NCBI GenBank assembly: GCA_016630905.1
Contig: WBMQ01000005.1
Span: 1,116,001-1,180,000 of the forward strand
DNA length: 64,000 nt
Source: Capillidium heterosporum
Taxonomy: Eukaryota > Entomophthoromycota > Entomophthoromycetes > Entomophthorales > Capillidiaceae
Direction of reading: 5' to 3'
Shown: positions 46,758 through 58,755 of the stretch, one piece after another
How positions within the stretch are numbered: the stretch's first letter is position 1
How the letters are laid out: every line of letters starts with the position of its first letter
Position numbers and translations under genes: made by a program
The notes under the pieces: generated by a model
What the model was told of the DNA's origin: nothing
The model's database searches: none
The model's input: the letters and a program-made list of their open reading frames with translations, nothing else

Positions 46758-47853
46758 ATGATTGTCCAGACCAAACTATTTCAAGCAACCGTCAACAAGC
46801 TTCACTTAGCTGCTTCCCAGATCCCTGACTACTGCGAGGAGATCAACACCAAGGCACCAACCTTCTACTCCATCTACTTGGAACTTTCCAGGCTGTTCGA
46901 TGAAGACAACGTCGCTAACCTAGTTAAAGATTTACCTAGCTTCAACCAACAAGAAATATTTGAACCAACTGTAGAAGAAATATCCCAAGAGTTTATCGAA
47001 GAAACCAACAAAGACACCAAAAGGTCGGAATTGAGGGAGCTAAAACCCAAGAAAGCCGATGTAAGTGCACTTGATTCAGAAAATGAGTCCAAATATTCAC
47101 CACTTCCTGTATCTGCTAAATTGAAACTTAAACCCAAATCAAAGCCGAAGCTGAAAGCCGAGCCTACCAATGAAGAAATAGTTAACCTAGACCCCAAACT
47201 AATTGAAAGGTAGATTGTAGTTTTATTTTAAGTTATAACCCATTTTAAATAGACTTTTCGAAGTCGGTAACCGTTTCAAGAGTTTGAGTGTTTTCAAGCA
47301 GACCCACAAGTACTGGACTAATCAAACTGGTTACAACTACGAAGTCGTCAAGAAATCAGTAAAGACTATCAACCCTCCTATCACCTACTACTACTTCTGG
47401 TGCAATCATGTCAACCCAGTTCATATGGAACCTATAGGAAACCCATCCCAACCTACCAGCAACCTCACAATTCAAAATTCCGATCCAAACACAACAACCG
47501 ATAGCAACTCCAAGCCTACTTTAATTAACAACTCCATTCAGAGCCACAATTGCACTAGCTTCATCAATTTGAAGCTGCAGTCGGGTGAGGATATCGAAAT
47601 TATCAGCTCGTCTTTGGTCCACAACCACCTAGTTCAACCTGATCCTAAACTCCAACAGAACCCGGGCACTTTACATAAATCTATCGTCAAAAAGTTGACC
47701 AACATAGTCGATCCAACTGAATCGTCTGAGAATTTGTCTTCTGCCCCAGTACTCGATAACCAATTAGTAGTCCTTGATACCGATACCATAAGTGAAATAA
47801 CGGAAAGGGCATCGAAGCAGCTTAAACTTGATGATCAGTTGAAGGAAGACTAA
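46758..47853 (+). CDS. FAR1-like zinc-finger protein (copy C)
   Basis: Exons 46758-47209 and 47253-47853 give 350 residues, with the intron at the same place and phase as in copy B. It has the shared N-terminal module (MIVQTKLFQATVNKLHLAAS, QIPDYCEEI, FYSIYLELSRLF), then a charged, Lys/Pro-rich linker (KLKLKPKSKPKLKAEP). After the intron comes FEVGNRFKSLSVFKQT, TYYYFWCN, NCTSFINLKLQSGEDIEIIS and VHNH, the Cys...Cys...His-x-His core of a FAR1-like domain, followed by PDPKLQQNPGTL as in copy B. There is no zinc knuckle. A nuclear DNA-binding role is inferred. Confidence 0.72.
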
Positions 47854-48738
47854 CGTTAAAAGGCATTTATGCCTGCTCAGTTTAAATTAGATATGGTGGG
47901 GTGAAAATATGTACTAATTTTATCTCCGATTGGAATCCAGGTAAGGATAGTATTTAATCTTTAGGTTTTTGTTGAGTATACTTGGTAATCCTTTTGCATA
48001 CTATCTTTCGACTTAATTGCCAACTTTATCTTCAATAAACTTTATGGCTTTCAAAATAAAACATAATATGTGGTGAACGAAGGTTCAATAGTCCAATATA
48101 CCAATTTAAAGCCAAGAACTATACAGTAACTTGTTTAAACTTTCATTTTCAATAGAACTTTTGCTATTTCAAGCTGATTTAACCAAGGCATATTTAATTA
48201 CGATGGGGTTAAAAGCAACACTAAATATGAACTCAATTTTGAAATAAATTAATTTATGGTAAGGATATGTATCTACAAAGTAATAAAAGTAATGTTCTAA
48301 ATTTTCAACTGTGGTTATAAAGGGTTCGATAGTTAGAACACTTTTCTATCAAAATATACCCACTTTATATCTTGCAATTTCAATAATATATTAGAAAAGT
48401 AGACTTATAATCAAAGTGCGACAAAGCTGTAGAAATGGGTCGCACTATAAGCTGATATGAAATAACTTATCAAAGGATAATAAAATATAGGAATACTATA
48501 CAATGTTACAAATATAGTTCCTTGAACATGGTTTAAACTGGTTAGCAGAGATGTCCTTGAAAAGTATACTCAAGCTTTACAAACTAAATTCCTAAACAAA
48601 ATAATAAATACTTTAGTATAAACTCGAATATAAGTTGTTTATAGCGATTCTAACTCCTAGATACAATCCAGAAGTTGGGACAGCTTTACCTTAAGACCTA
48701 AACGGACAGAATAGCCCTAGGCTAAAAGCGATTTTACA
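47854..48738. other. Spacer, no feature seen
   Basis: About 0.9 kb between the convergent FAR1-like copy C and the PMT gene. AT-rich, no feature recognised. Confidence 0.5.
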
Positions 48739-51483
48739 TTAGATGATCTCAGGTCCAGAGAACCGCCAAGTCTTCAGCCACATCTTAGGGGCGAGATCGG
48801 TACTAGGCAACTTGTATCCAAACGTAATCGGAGAGAAGTATATATAACTTAACAGTACGACTAGGGCGAATGCAACGAACAAAATATTCTTGTACCTAGG
48901 TTTCAAGCGGGCAGTTACAAAATCCAAAGTAAACGGCAACATAAGGCAAGCAAAGTATAGAGAGGGGAAATAGTGGTGGACGTAGAGCACGCGTCCCATC
49001 AGGAAGAAAGGCAGGTATTGTAACAGGTACCCGGTACCTAACGCGTATCCGATAAATGAAAAGTGGTCCCAATCGCCTAATCATAGGTTAGCCATTAAAA
49101 GTGGTCAATAACTTACTTTTGACCCACTCTCGAATGCGGCGATGCATGCGGATCCGGTAGTACAGGTAGATACTGGCATAGGTTATTAAAGCCAGTGTTG
49201 AAGTCCAGACAACTATGGGGTTCGACATCATGTAGTACTTGATTTCATCATCACCCCATCCACACATACGTATACCACGCTTAGCGAGAGGCCAGTCGGT
49301 CGCTTTAGACGTCAAATGATCGAACTTGTCTTCGTCAGGAACTAAAGCATTGTTGGTTGACCACATGGCCTGGTGGATACGGAAGAAATCCCGATAGAAG
49401 GTCGGCGGGATGTTGCGTTTTTCGGGAAGGATCACTAAAAATATTAGTTGGAGCATAAGGGTACATTTTACTGTCGGGGTAGCTCAATTCTTCAATATTC
49501 CACAAAGTTTCGGCGGCCTGGCTTGTGGAATCCTTGATGCAGTATACTTCACGCTGATTGAACCCCCAGGCTGGGTAGCTGGTATCTAAGGAAGCCAAAA
49601 GGCATCCCGTGTTGGGATTACGTAGCTGGAATCGAGTGCTTAGCGTGTTTATGACGGCAGGCTTTCGAGCTAATAGAAGGTCGTCGTACATCTCAACGCG
49701 CCATACCTGGTTGGGTGAGTTATCTATCATAGCTCCACTAACCATGTGAGCTCGCCTTCCAGTTATAAGTGAATCGAATTCCGGGTTGACGACCAGTGCC
49801 TTCTTGGTTGGGATGTGTATCAACTTGATGGTATCGCCACTAGCTACCTTGGCGAACGGGGACTTGTTGGTCGACATAGCGGCACCGTAGGTAAGATCCT
49901 GTAGGTTCCAAGAGCCACTCGTTGTTGTCATCTTTGAACCCGTAGCAGGTAATTTGCTGCTGCTTACTACCTTCGGGGTAGTCGGATCCATGTGAATGGA
50001 GAAGACCACCATCCATGGCGTAGGATCGAATGGTAACGTTACTGTTCATAACCAATTCTTTAAAATAATTAGAGACGAAAATGAATATACAAACTACCTA
50101 TTGGACTGCTCTTAACCTTGTTGTTGTTTAGACGAGCCTGAAACAGTGAATCCATGGTAGCATCTCCAGGTCCAGAGTTGTTCAAAATGGCAAAATGTAA
50201 CTTGAAACAGGTGATATAAACTACCAGGGGTATCACTATTAAGCAGAGAATTCTCACTACCCAGTGACGAATGTAAGTTCCCTGACAGCGAATGAATTAG
50301 AAAACCATATCGGAAATATTACCTTGGGCATGGGTTCAGCAAACTTCTCCCATAAATCGTTCATGGTGTACTAAACGAAAAACTCAGTTCTATTTTAACA
50401 TTTATGAAATTACCAAGCCAACTAAGGCAACGATGAAAAATCCGATCCATTTGACGCTAATCCAATTAGAATATTAACTTGAACTTCAAAGTACCTGGAG
50501 GCTAGTCCTAGTGAGATCCCAGTAGCAAAGAGACTTAGGCACCAGTTGGTGGAGAAAGGCCTGCCAAACTGAATTAGTGAATAGATGCAAAAGTAAAACG
50601 AAACTCGTTTCTAAGACCGTGGAAAGTCACAAAGAAATGTAAGGACATGGCGATGAATAAAATCAGCATACTGTCCAATAGTATAAACCGAGAGATAACA
50701 GTAAACCCATTGTCTAAAAATTAGAAATGATATGTACAGAAAGTTACCAAAGAGCACCAACCAACCGGCCAAAAGTTGAGCATTGTGGCTATAATTCAAC
50801 TTCCCAGCTGTCAAATAAGCTAGGGGTACCAACAACATACCGAAGGTAGCTAAAAACAAACGCATCACGGTATAGTTCAGGTTGGCTGGATAATCTCCAC
50901 CTTCAAATTTGAAGGTACCATCGTATCCAGCAAGCTTCCCCGCCATTCCAACCAACATCTTCCCCAACGGTGGATGCACATCATGGTAAAAGTGACCGCG
51001 CAAGTAATGGGAGCCAAACTTTTAAAATTGATAAACTAGTTTAAAAGTTAAATTTACCTTGCCGAAATGGACCTGCAAATAAAAATACAGTTGATAAGTA
51101 AATAGAATACAATAGTAATAAATACCTCGTCCCATATAGGTTTATTAGCATATCCGATCTTGTAATACCTGGTGAACATGGATAGTACTGTGAAAATAAC
51201 CACCCAAACTAATTTTCGGTTTTCATTGTAAAATTTGATCCACTACAAAAATTAACATTTAACAAAATCATAAATTTACTGCATTGTTAGAAGTCCTGGC
51301 CTTGACAAACAACTTGGGTAATTCCATGTTCTTTGGGTAGAGATCAGGTCGTAAGAACAACTCACTAGGTTTGTAATTTTCTTCAGTTGGCTCCTTCTGA
51401 TGCCTGACTTCAGGTTCTATGTCGATGCGAGTCGCTACATTTACGTTGACTTTACGCTTCTGTAGTTGGGAATCATAACTCAT
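48739..51483 (-). CDS. Protein O-mannosyltransferase, PMT2 type
   Basis: ER enzyme that transfers mannose from dolichyl-phosphate mannose to Ser/Thr of secretory proteins. At least ten small exons run from ATG 51483 to the stop at 48739. In order: a cytosolic tail, WDE|VHFGK|FGSHYLRGHFYHDVHPPLGK (the PMT catalytic loop with the acidic residue), several membrane helices, MIR repeats (GLLHSHGSDYPEGSKQQQIT; GDTIKLIH; WGFNQREVYC), STNNALVPDEDKFDHL, MCGWGDD and the tail LPFFLMGRVLYVHHYFPSLY. These are PMT2-type signatures. Several exon joins keep frame. One problem remains: after NNEWLLE the MIR region continues in the +1 frame (NLQDLTYGAAM...SGDTIKLIH), and the 0 frame stops at UAG near 49840. 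No intron fits there, so a single-base insertion, decay or recoding is possible. Confidence 0.85.
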
Positions 51484-52585
51484 GTTGCACCTTCTTTTAC
51501 GTTTCTTGGAAGGCTTACTTTTGAAAACTGTAAGTTGGGAAACCTAGGTTGAAAGTTAGTTGTACCAAGCTTCGATAAGCACTTGAAACTTTTATGGCAA
51601 TGGTATTGCTTTGATTGTTTTGTGTGGTACAGAAAAGCTCTGCGAATGGAAATAGAACTTGTAGAGTAGTAATGATGGGTAAAACTTTAATCCAATAATA
51701 TATATTGATTTAGTTTTGTTCTTGTCAGTTTTGAGGATATTTAATGTTGGATGAGAGTTGTGTGTCAAACTAAAGGGCTATATAGGTTAACCAAAAAATC
51801 CCTTAATGCCATGTATTTTATTTGTTTATTTGTAAACAACATTTGCAATTGTGCACATATATGCTATCTCAATATAATTAACAGCCTCTATCTCTGCAAG
51901 CTATATTTAGTCAATATAATGTACCTATTTTTATATTACTAATAATTTACTCGTCCTACATATTCTATTTTAAAGCCATATCTTTGTCTATGGCACTATA
52001 AATAATTATCAAAGCTTGGCAGGCATTCGAAATTTAATAGTTGAAAGTTATCTACCTTCCTTTATCACTCAAGTTAATGAAATGGTATACAATATTAAGG
52101 CAACATAATAATAATAATAATAAGCTTATCAAAATAGTCGGTCTTTAGAATGTTTACTTTTCTATAAAATTGACTTAAATCGCAAAGATCACTCTGATCG
52201 ATAACATTTCTAGTTTTTTTATCACTATATCTATCTAATAAGATTTAGTTACTTTCTAAGGCTAGTAAGATGTCGATTAACAACCTGCAATACACGTCAA
52301 ACTATTTAGTTTTGTAAAAGCAGAGAAAGAACATTGGACTTCAAAGGCAATCAAGGAATTAGAGTCCAAGTAGAATATAAAAGGCTATTTAGCTATAAGC
52401 TTAATAAACAATATCAACCATAGCTGTTGATACTATAAATCAAAAGATATCGATCTTTTAGAGGTAAATAACCTAAAGCTATTATACTTAATTTAACAGC
52501 TATGTATACTCTGACAATATATAAAACTTAAGCTAAAATTTCAAAAATAGAACATTTTACCCTACTTTATGAAGTCAGTTTACTC
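51484..52585. other. Intergenic, with a short trinucleotide repeat
   Basis: Upstream region of the PMT gene and downstream region of the second dehydrogenase gene. It contains a run of six ATA units at 52105-52122. The plus frame at 51751-51942 has no recognisable content. Confidence 0.5.
52105..52122. repeat. (ATA)6 microsatellite
   Basis: Six perfect ATA units in the spacer between the PMT gene and the second dehydrogenase gene. Confidence 0.8.
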
Positions 52586-53480
52586 TCAAGCAAAAGCCTT
52601 CAACTCTTCCGAATTGTAGGCGAAGAACTGACCATTCAGTTCTTTAGGTACTCCTTTCAAAATCAAATTAGCTACCACCGACCCAGGAACTTCCGGTTGA
52701 ACTGTCTTTTCCTTATCATCTAAAGCTTTGAAGTTCTGCTTGATTACGGCATCCGAATTGTTGGCACCTAAGTATTCCAAAAAGTATTAGAAAATGAACA
52801 AAGCATTTATCAAAAATACTACTTGTATCTCGCGTATATCTTAGCATGTCGGTATCGACGAATCCAGGCTTCATAGCCAGTACTCCAATCTCCTTGACTT
52901 CTTCAGCCAAGCCTTTGGTAAACATGTTCAACGCCGCTTTTGTACAGCAATAGGCACCCCATCCGATGTTATGTTTCAAAGCAGCACCTGAACTGATGTT
53001 AATTACATTGCCTTTATTCAAAGTCAGCTGAGATAGAAGACTTTGAGTTAAAGCGACTGCTGAAAAGAAGTTGATATCAAATATTCTAATATAAAGTTGA
53101 GTTACATATACAAGTTAAAATATAAATTTACTTTTTCACGGATTCTATGCTAACTTCAGAGTATCTAGCGATAGGTTCAATAGATCTATAAAAAAGAAAA
53201 CTTAAAATACAGATTTTCAAAAATAGTACCCGGCGTTGTTAACTAAACCAACAACCTTGTAACCCTTGATGACTTCCTGAACTTTGTCGATAGTTGAAGT
53301 TTCTGATAAGTCACCAGCTACGAATAGGAATTTGGAACCGAGTTCCTTCTGAATTGAACTTAGCAACTCTTGACTACGAGCAATTGCAAGTACGAAGTGG
53401 TCGCTACGGGACAACAAAACCTTAACTATACCGAGTCCTAATCCTTTGGAAGCTCCGGTAACTACTACTAACTTTGACAT
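52586..53480 (-). CDS. Short-chain dehydrogenase/reductase (copy 2)
   Basis: Paralogue of the enzyme at 39177-40070. Exons 53480-53230, 53185-53132, 53085-52823 and 52767-52586 give 249 residues. The lengths of exons 1-3 (251, 54 and 263 bases) equal those of copy 1, and all three introns lie at the same places and phases. It has the cofactor motif TGASKGLG, NNAG, and the active-site YCCTK. The product is a carbonyl reductase-type SDR with unknown substrate. All splice joins keep frame. The copies lie 12.5 kb apart, on the same strand, around the FAR1-like cluster and the PMT gene. Confidence 0.9.
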
Positions 53481-55348
53481 TTTAAAAAATTAAAGTTGTG
53501 GAAGATGTCTGACAAGGTGGTGAATTTATAGATGCATGATGACGTTGAACACAATAGAATGACATCTTTGGATGAAGTTTCTATCACAAGTTATAAGAAT
53601 AGCTATAGATGACCTTGGACAATAGTGTAAAGTAAAATGTATCTTTTATTAGCATCACTACATTTGGAACCAGTCCTTTTGAACAATCCTTGGTATATAC
53701 AAAGAATATCTTAATAAAAATGATCTTAATCTCAAGCCATCTAAGTACATACAGTTTTGATATCGAACTTGAGATAGCTTAATAAAATTATATTTAATAA
53801 ACTATAAAAGAATTCATAAAATATATGCAATATATAGCAAATGGCCAATCCTTTTACAGACAAGAGCTATTATAAAACAGTAGGAAAGGGTAACTGTATA
53901 CCAATATAGTTTAAAAGTTCATTATAGCAAGTAAATAATTTCTCATGAAATATTGGAATATAGTCTTCAGCTCATAAACAGCAACATAAAGATGCTTTGA
54001 GTATTTCATCAGGCAATTTCCAGTATACTTTGCATTAAAACAATTCAGTACAAATATCTGTTGACATAAACTCAATCAATAAGCCAAAGCATAGCTAACC
54101 CTGTTAACACAATATCCAGATCTATTGTTTGGAGATATACAATTGCAATTAGTCTGATAAATTGTAGGTTTATTTTTATGGATAAGAGATAATACAGGAG
54201 TTCTGCGCGTACGCATTGCTCCCACAACCAAAAATTGTCCAGTTGACTATACCTAAGTATATCATACTAGCTATCGGGCCGTAGAGTGCAATGCCTGATT
54301 TCACTAGCAGGAATTCCACCTTCATGATCATGGAAAACCCCTGGCAGGTAAGTAAAGTTTCTAGTTCAAATGTAAGTTTAATTTATAGGTTCGTTGAAAG
54401 GTTAATTCTGTCAATTTAGTTGTGGGTTTGAAAATATACTTAAACTCTATTGGTTAAGTCTGAATGCTCAGTTTGTAAAAGTTTCAATCTGATGCATCCA
54501 AGTAAAGTGGTTCTAATAAAATTGTGTTAAGGCTGCTAATAATGGTACCCTATTTGATACTTCAAATTCCAAACTATGATTGCGTAAGTGGGATTTTACA
54601 TTCCTTTCAACTTTCCAGACCTTGGCATCTAGGAAGACAGCTTTCTTGTACAAGATCACAAATGAATCCTATTACATAGACCTTTGATGGCCGTGGTGCA
54701 ATAGCCTTGTGAATTTGTTAAATATATCTGTGCTGTGATGAATTATGAATAGTAGCCTTGCTAAATTTTAATTCCGATAGTAAGTAAAAGTCGGACCACT
54801 CCGATTTTTCATCTAACATTTTCGTGACCTTTAATCAAAATATCATATCCTTCATTCAGTTACCTCAAATTAAAGATGTCCGTTATTTTGGGTGTATACA
54901 GTTTGAAATGTATAGTTTTATATTTAAATAATATGAATTTAGTTTAGCAAAAGTGTATAAGCTGATCAGGTGAATACAGGTACCTTGTAGCGTACATGTT
55001 GGTATAGACTCGTGTTTATATATATCGCTAAACACCTACTAGCGATGGTAGAATATTATCTATTTCTTAGGTAAGAGTCATTAATTGTGGGAAACTAAGT
55101 ACTTCATGCTTTTAGAAAATATAGTTCAATCCTTTAAAGGAATATATCAAAATAACTACATATGTTTGAACAAAAGCCAGCGCCATATATGTTCAATCTT
55201 ATGATTAAATTCTCAATATAAGTTACTTCGTGTCATTGACTTATGAAAATTGATCATCTGTTTATATCATATGGTTTATACATATATCACTGCAGCTATT
55301 TATAACACATACCCTAAAAATATACTCATCATAAAAGCTATAGAACGG
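53481..55348. other. Gene-poor stretch with a possible relic
   Basis: Mostly AT-rich. Near 54292 an ATG opens a short exon-like piece (MPDFTSRNSTFMIMENPWQ) ending at a GTAAGT donor, and near 54620 another piece (TLASRKTAFLYKITNESYYI) follows a CCAG acceptor and soon meets a stop. They could be remains of one small gene, but I cannot join them. Confidence 0.35.
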
Positions 55349-55358
55349 TATATAAATA
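55349..55358 (+). promoter_or_regulatory. TATA box of the S41-like peptidase gene
   Basis: TATATAAATA about 60 bp upstream of the ATG at 55411, a good match to a strong TATA box and the right distance for a short leader. Confidence 0.6.
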
Positions 55359-55410
55359 AGACATCCTTTCTACCAGGTATCAACTAAACCATTTGAGCTT
55401 TAACCTAGCC

Positions 55411-57300
55411 ATGAAACCTTCCATCTTATCCTCAATCCTGCTCCAACTTTTAGTTGTCAGCTCCCAATCCACTCCGGACCCCTGTGCCGGTTTGGCTAAT
55501 AGGTCCCCAGTGAGCTACGATGCCGCTTTAGCCTGCTACAACAATATAAAACTGACCGATCAAGTCCGCGATAGTACCATCGATACGTTACGAAAAGTAC
55601 TTCCCTTTTATGCCTTCGTAGATATCAGTAAGAAGTCCCCTGACGCCAATGTGCCCAGCCAAGTGGATATCGATGCCGAGTTGCAAAGGATCCAACGTAG
55701 CAGTTTCATTTCGGAGCTGGAGTTTCACACAACCCTGACTAAATTCTACAACTCTTTACACGATGGACATACACGTTACAGCAACTGTTTCAACGCCTTC
55801 CGATTTGTCCAACCTTTCCCTCTTTATACGATTGTTGACGAGAGCGGCCAAGTCGTAGTCAAGGTTGTTGACAAGATCAACACCTCTCAAGCTTTGCTGA
55901 ATGCTTGGAAAGCAGGTGGAGTTGACATAAATCAGTTTGCCGATGCGGAAGTCCTTAGGATCAATGGGAGACAACCCCTAGAGTACATTGAGAATTATGC
56001 TAACGAATACATTGGCACTTCTCGTGACGTCAACTCGAGAATCAACCTTGCTTTAGCCCGTACTATTGAATCGGATGGTGCATGGGGACTCACCTACGGT
56101 TCCTTCAAGCAGACTAGCATTCCTCCTATTGATAAGACGCTGGCTTTTACCTTCCGTACTAAGGATGGAGTAAAGGATGTAGTCGTTCCCTACCTAGTCA
56201 CCATCCCTAACACGTTTAGATCAACTGCTGAATTATATGACAAAATCTGCAAGCCAAAGGCTCAGCTAATTAACATCAACTCGGCTAACGCGATTCAAAA
56301 CGGTTTTGCTGAAATGTTGGTCCCCGAAATCACTACTCTCAAGGTAAACGCACCCCTACCTCAATCGAGAAATTCACGAGTTGGCAGTCAGCTTGATTCA
56401 CCTTTAGTAGATGGGCAGTACTCCAGTGCCTACCTTACAGACGACGGTAACACTGGTGTAATTACCATTAACACCTTTTCAGTGCTTGGCCAAGCTTGGT
56501 TTCTCGAAGTTTTTGCTAGTTTCAAGGCCCTCAAAGATCGCAATATCAAAAATTTAATTTTGGATTTGAGTAACAATGGTGGTGGTTTCGTCTGCTGGGG
56601 TTATTACGTTTTAGAGTATCTCTTTCCCAATGCTGAACAGAAATACTTCAACACCGATATGCACTCCTCCCCATTACTTCGAAGTTTAGTCAAAAACCCT
56701 AGGACCGGTTTCTTCACGCCAAGTAATTTTAACGATGCAAATGGAAGGGAATTCCAAGACAACAACGCTTGGGATCCCATCAAGACTTTCGTTCGTGGTA
56801 CCAACCAAAACTCCCAGTACACACCACTATTCCAAGACTCATGTAGCAACAACTTCTTGAAACCTCTCTTCAACACTGATGGCACGGCTCCCTTCAAGAA
56901 AGAGAATATTGCAGTAGTCACCAATTCTATATGTTACTCCACCTGCGCCTTACTTAGTAATGGGTTGCAAGAACTTCATGATGTAAAGTCGTATGCTGTT
57001 GGTGGGTTGAAAGGTAAAGATGCTACCATAAGCTCCCTTGTCGGCGGTACCGTCTTCCAGTTCGCTGCATTATCTTCTGCTTTAAATAATGCTGGGTTAC
57101 AGAACCGCCTCGATGCTCCAAAACCTTTCCTCACCAGTTCTAACTTTAGCTTTACGGCTCGTGAAGCGTACTCCACCAAATTTACTGAGTTGAGACCTTT
57201 AGAGTTTACTTGGCTACCAGCTAAGAACCGCATCAACTTTAACAGTAACAACGTGTTCGATCCTTCTCAAATTTGGGCTGAGATTGCTAACCAGTTCTAA
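55411..57300 (+). CDS. Secreted peptidase S41-family-like protein
   Basis: 629 residues in one exon. The open frame starts 18 bases earlier at TTG, but ATG 55411 gives a clean signal peptide (MKPSILSSILLQLLVVSSQS). Residues 25-110 include the family's N-terminal helices, and FYNSLHDGHTRYSNCFNAF is typical of fungal CPAF/tail-specific-protease-like proteins. The catalytic half contains GVITINTFSV, IKNLILDLSNNGGGFVCWGY and NSICYSTCALLSNGLQE, with the probable nucleophile Ser510 in the CYSTC stretch. A serine protease acting outside the cell is likely; the substrate is unknown. It reads without breaks and its codons are richer in G and C than its surroundings. No partner gene is adjacent. Confidence 0.82.
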   Translation: MKPSILSSILLQLLVVSSQSTPDPCAGLANRSPVSYDAALACYNNIKLTDQVRDSTIDTLRKVLPFYAFVDISKKSPDANVPSQVDIDAELQRIQRSSFISELEFHTTLTKFYNSLHDGHTRYSNCFNAFRFVQPFPLYTIVDESGQVVVKVVDKINTSQALLNAWKAGGVDINQFADAEVLRINGRQPLEYIENYANEYIGTSRDVNSRINLALARTIESDGAWGLTYGSFKQTSIPPIDKTLAFTFRTKDGVKDVVVPYLVTIPNTFRSTAELYDKICKPKAQLININSANAIQNGFAEMLVPEITTLKVNAPLPQSRNSRVGSQLDSPLVDGQYSSAYLTDDGNTGVITINTFSVLGQAWFLEVFASFKALKDRNIKNLILDLSNNGGGFVCWGYYVLEYLFPNAEQKYFNTDMHSSPLLRSLVKNPRTGFFTPSNFNDANGREFQDNNAWDPIKTFVRGTNQNSQYTPLFQDSCSNNFLKPLFNTDGTAPFKKENIAVVTNSICYSTCALLSNGLQELHDVKSYAVGGLKGKDATISSLVGGTVFQFAALSSALNNAGLQNRLDAPKPFLTSSNFSFTAREAYSTKFTELRPLEFTWLPAKNRINFNSNNVFDPSQIWAEIANQF

Positions 57301-58488
57301 GCATAGCTTAATTAATAAACCTGGCCATCTAAATTTAAATTGTTAGCTATTTTATTAATATATATTTGATATAATCAAACTAAATATTATAAGGGCGGTG
57401 GTAGCTATTTAATCCAAAATCTCTAACATTTTTGTCTGGGACCTCTTTTAGTAATGTTTTTATATATAACTTTATAAAAATAGTATTGCAGCTTTTTGGC
57501 TACAACTGATTTTTATTAGTTCTAAAAAAGTCTATCAAGACCTTGAAAATAACCTACCCTTCAGATACTCGCCATTTTGGTTTTAATTTACTCCTGTTTT
57601 CCACTATACGATCCACAGTTTACTAATAGATTTATGTATATCGATTCTGATAAGTAAATTTTTAGTTTTAGTTAATAGTTAGCTTATTAGTGAAACCTAT
57701 ACACAAGTATAAATGACCAACATCCATTTCAAAAGTAAAACAAATCTTGAAAAACCTGTAGGCTCAAAAATAACAACTAACCACGATGAAGCTCTCTTTA
57801 ATTTTAATATACATATTTTTATTAAAAGTAGCGTTGTAGAACTATCGAAAAAGTGACATCAAGCTCTAGTTCAAAATCCAACACTAGCTAAAAACTTTGC
57901 ATGTAGAAGTCAATGAGAGCAGTCCATTCCTCCCAACTGTTTATAAGGCTATAAAGAGCCACCACAATTGCTTTAAGGGCTCCCATATTTTACAAAGTTT
58001 GACCTTGTTGAGCTTGGCTATAGATTTATAATGCAGGCCGAAAAGTCAAACAGACGCAAGCCCTCAAAGCATGTAAATCCAAATATAGCTATTATTATAT
58101 CATATGGCATGGTTCAGGGTTGAACTGTATCCTTTGTTGTGCTATTTCCAACGGAAAATATGTAGCTACAAGGCTTCTATCCATACTAAATAGTAATATA
58201 AATGGCCAGCTATATAGTGAGATCAATATATTCTTTTTACAATTCTATAGGAAATTTCTTCCTAGGCTTTCGAGAATAGGCAATAAAGTGGGCGAGATCT
58301 GACCTAGATTTATCGCTATATCTTATATAGAGTGTCTAGCTGAATATAAATTTGAACTAATTGATAGTGGTTATAATACAAATAGATTTGGTATATGTGT
58401 TGGTAGAAATAAAGATGTTGAACATTAGGTATATCTATAATTGGAAATTTTAAGAAAAATTAGAGCTAAATATTTTAAAATGCTAATC
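57301..58488. other. Intergenic, no feature seen
   Basis: About 1.2 kb of AT-rich sequence downstream of the peptidase gene. The plus frame at 58120-58302 has no recognisable content. Confidence 0.5.
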
Positions 58489-58755
58489 CTATATTTTATA
58501 TATCAGTAAAAGCTTACTGTATAGTACTTTTTGATTAAACTTAAATTTGAATTTTCTGTAGGGAAGTCTCTCAAGAGATGCTGGACTAGGTTTGAGGTAA
58601 GCCAACATAGTAGTGATTACACTAATAAAACTAAAGAAGCTCAACGCCATTGCTTTGACAGTCAACATTTTAGTTGCAATCTGAACCCAAAATTGGTTCA
58701 TGAAGACAAACGAGGCCACAGTTGTGGCGAAGGCAAGGGGAGCAGTAATATCCAT
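58489..58755 (-). CDS. Possible small two-helix membrane protein
   Basis: 88 codons from ATG 58755. Two hydrophobic stretches (APLAFATTVASFVFMNQF, 5-22; AMALSFFSFISVITTMLAYL, 35-54) are followed by a polar stretch (KPSPASLERLPYRKFKFKFN). Codons in the first 65 positions use more G and C than the flanks, which supports coding. The last ~20 codons are AT-rich and may be non-coding if an intron was missed. I recognise no family. It could be a remnant of a larger membrane protein. Confidence 0.4.
   Translation of the reverse strand: MDITAPLAFATTVASFVFMNQFWVQIATKMLTVKAMALSFFSFISVITTMLAYLKPSPASLERLPYRKFKFKFNQKVLYSKLLLIYKI

Noticed and set aside
51751-51942. Cys-rich small frame
   Set aside because: Low-complexity AT-rich codons and no signal of coding; most likely chance.
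54292-54730. A two-exon gene (MPDFTSRNSTFMIMENPWQ and TLASRKTAFLYKITNESYYI)
   Set aside because: Plausible donor and acceptor sites exist, but no reading frame joins the two pieces, and the second stops almost at once.
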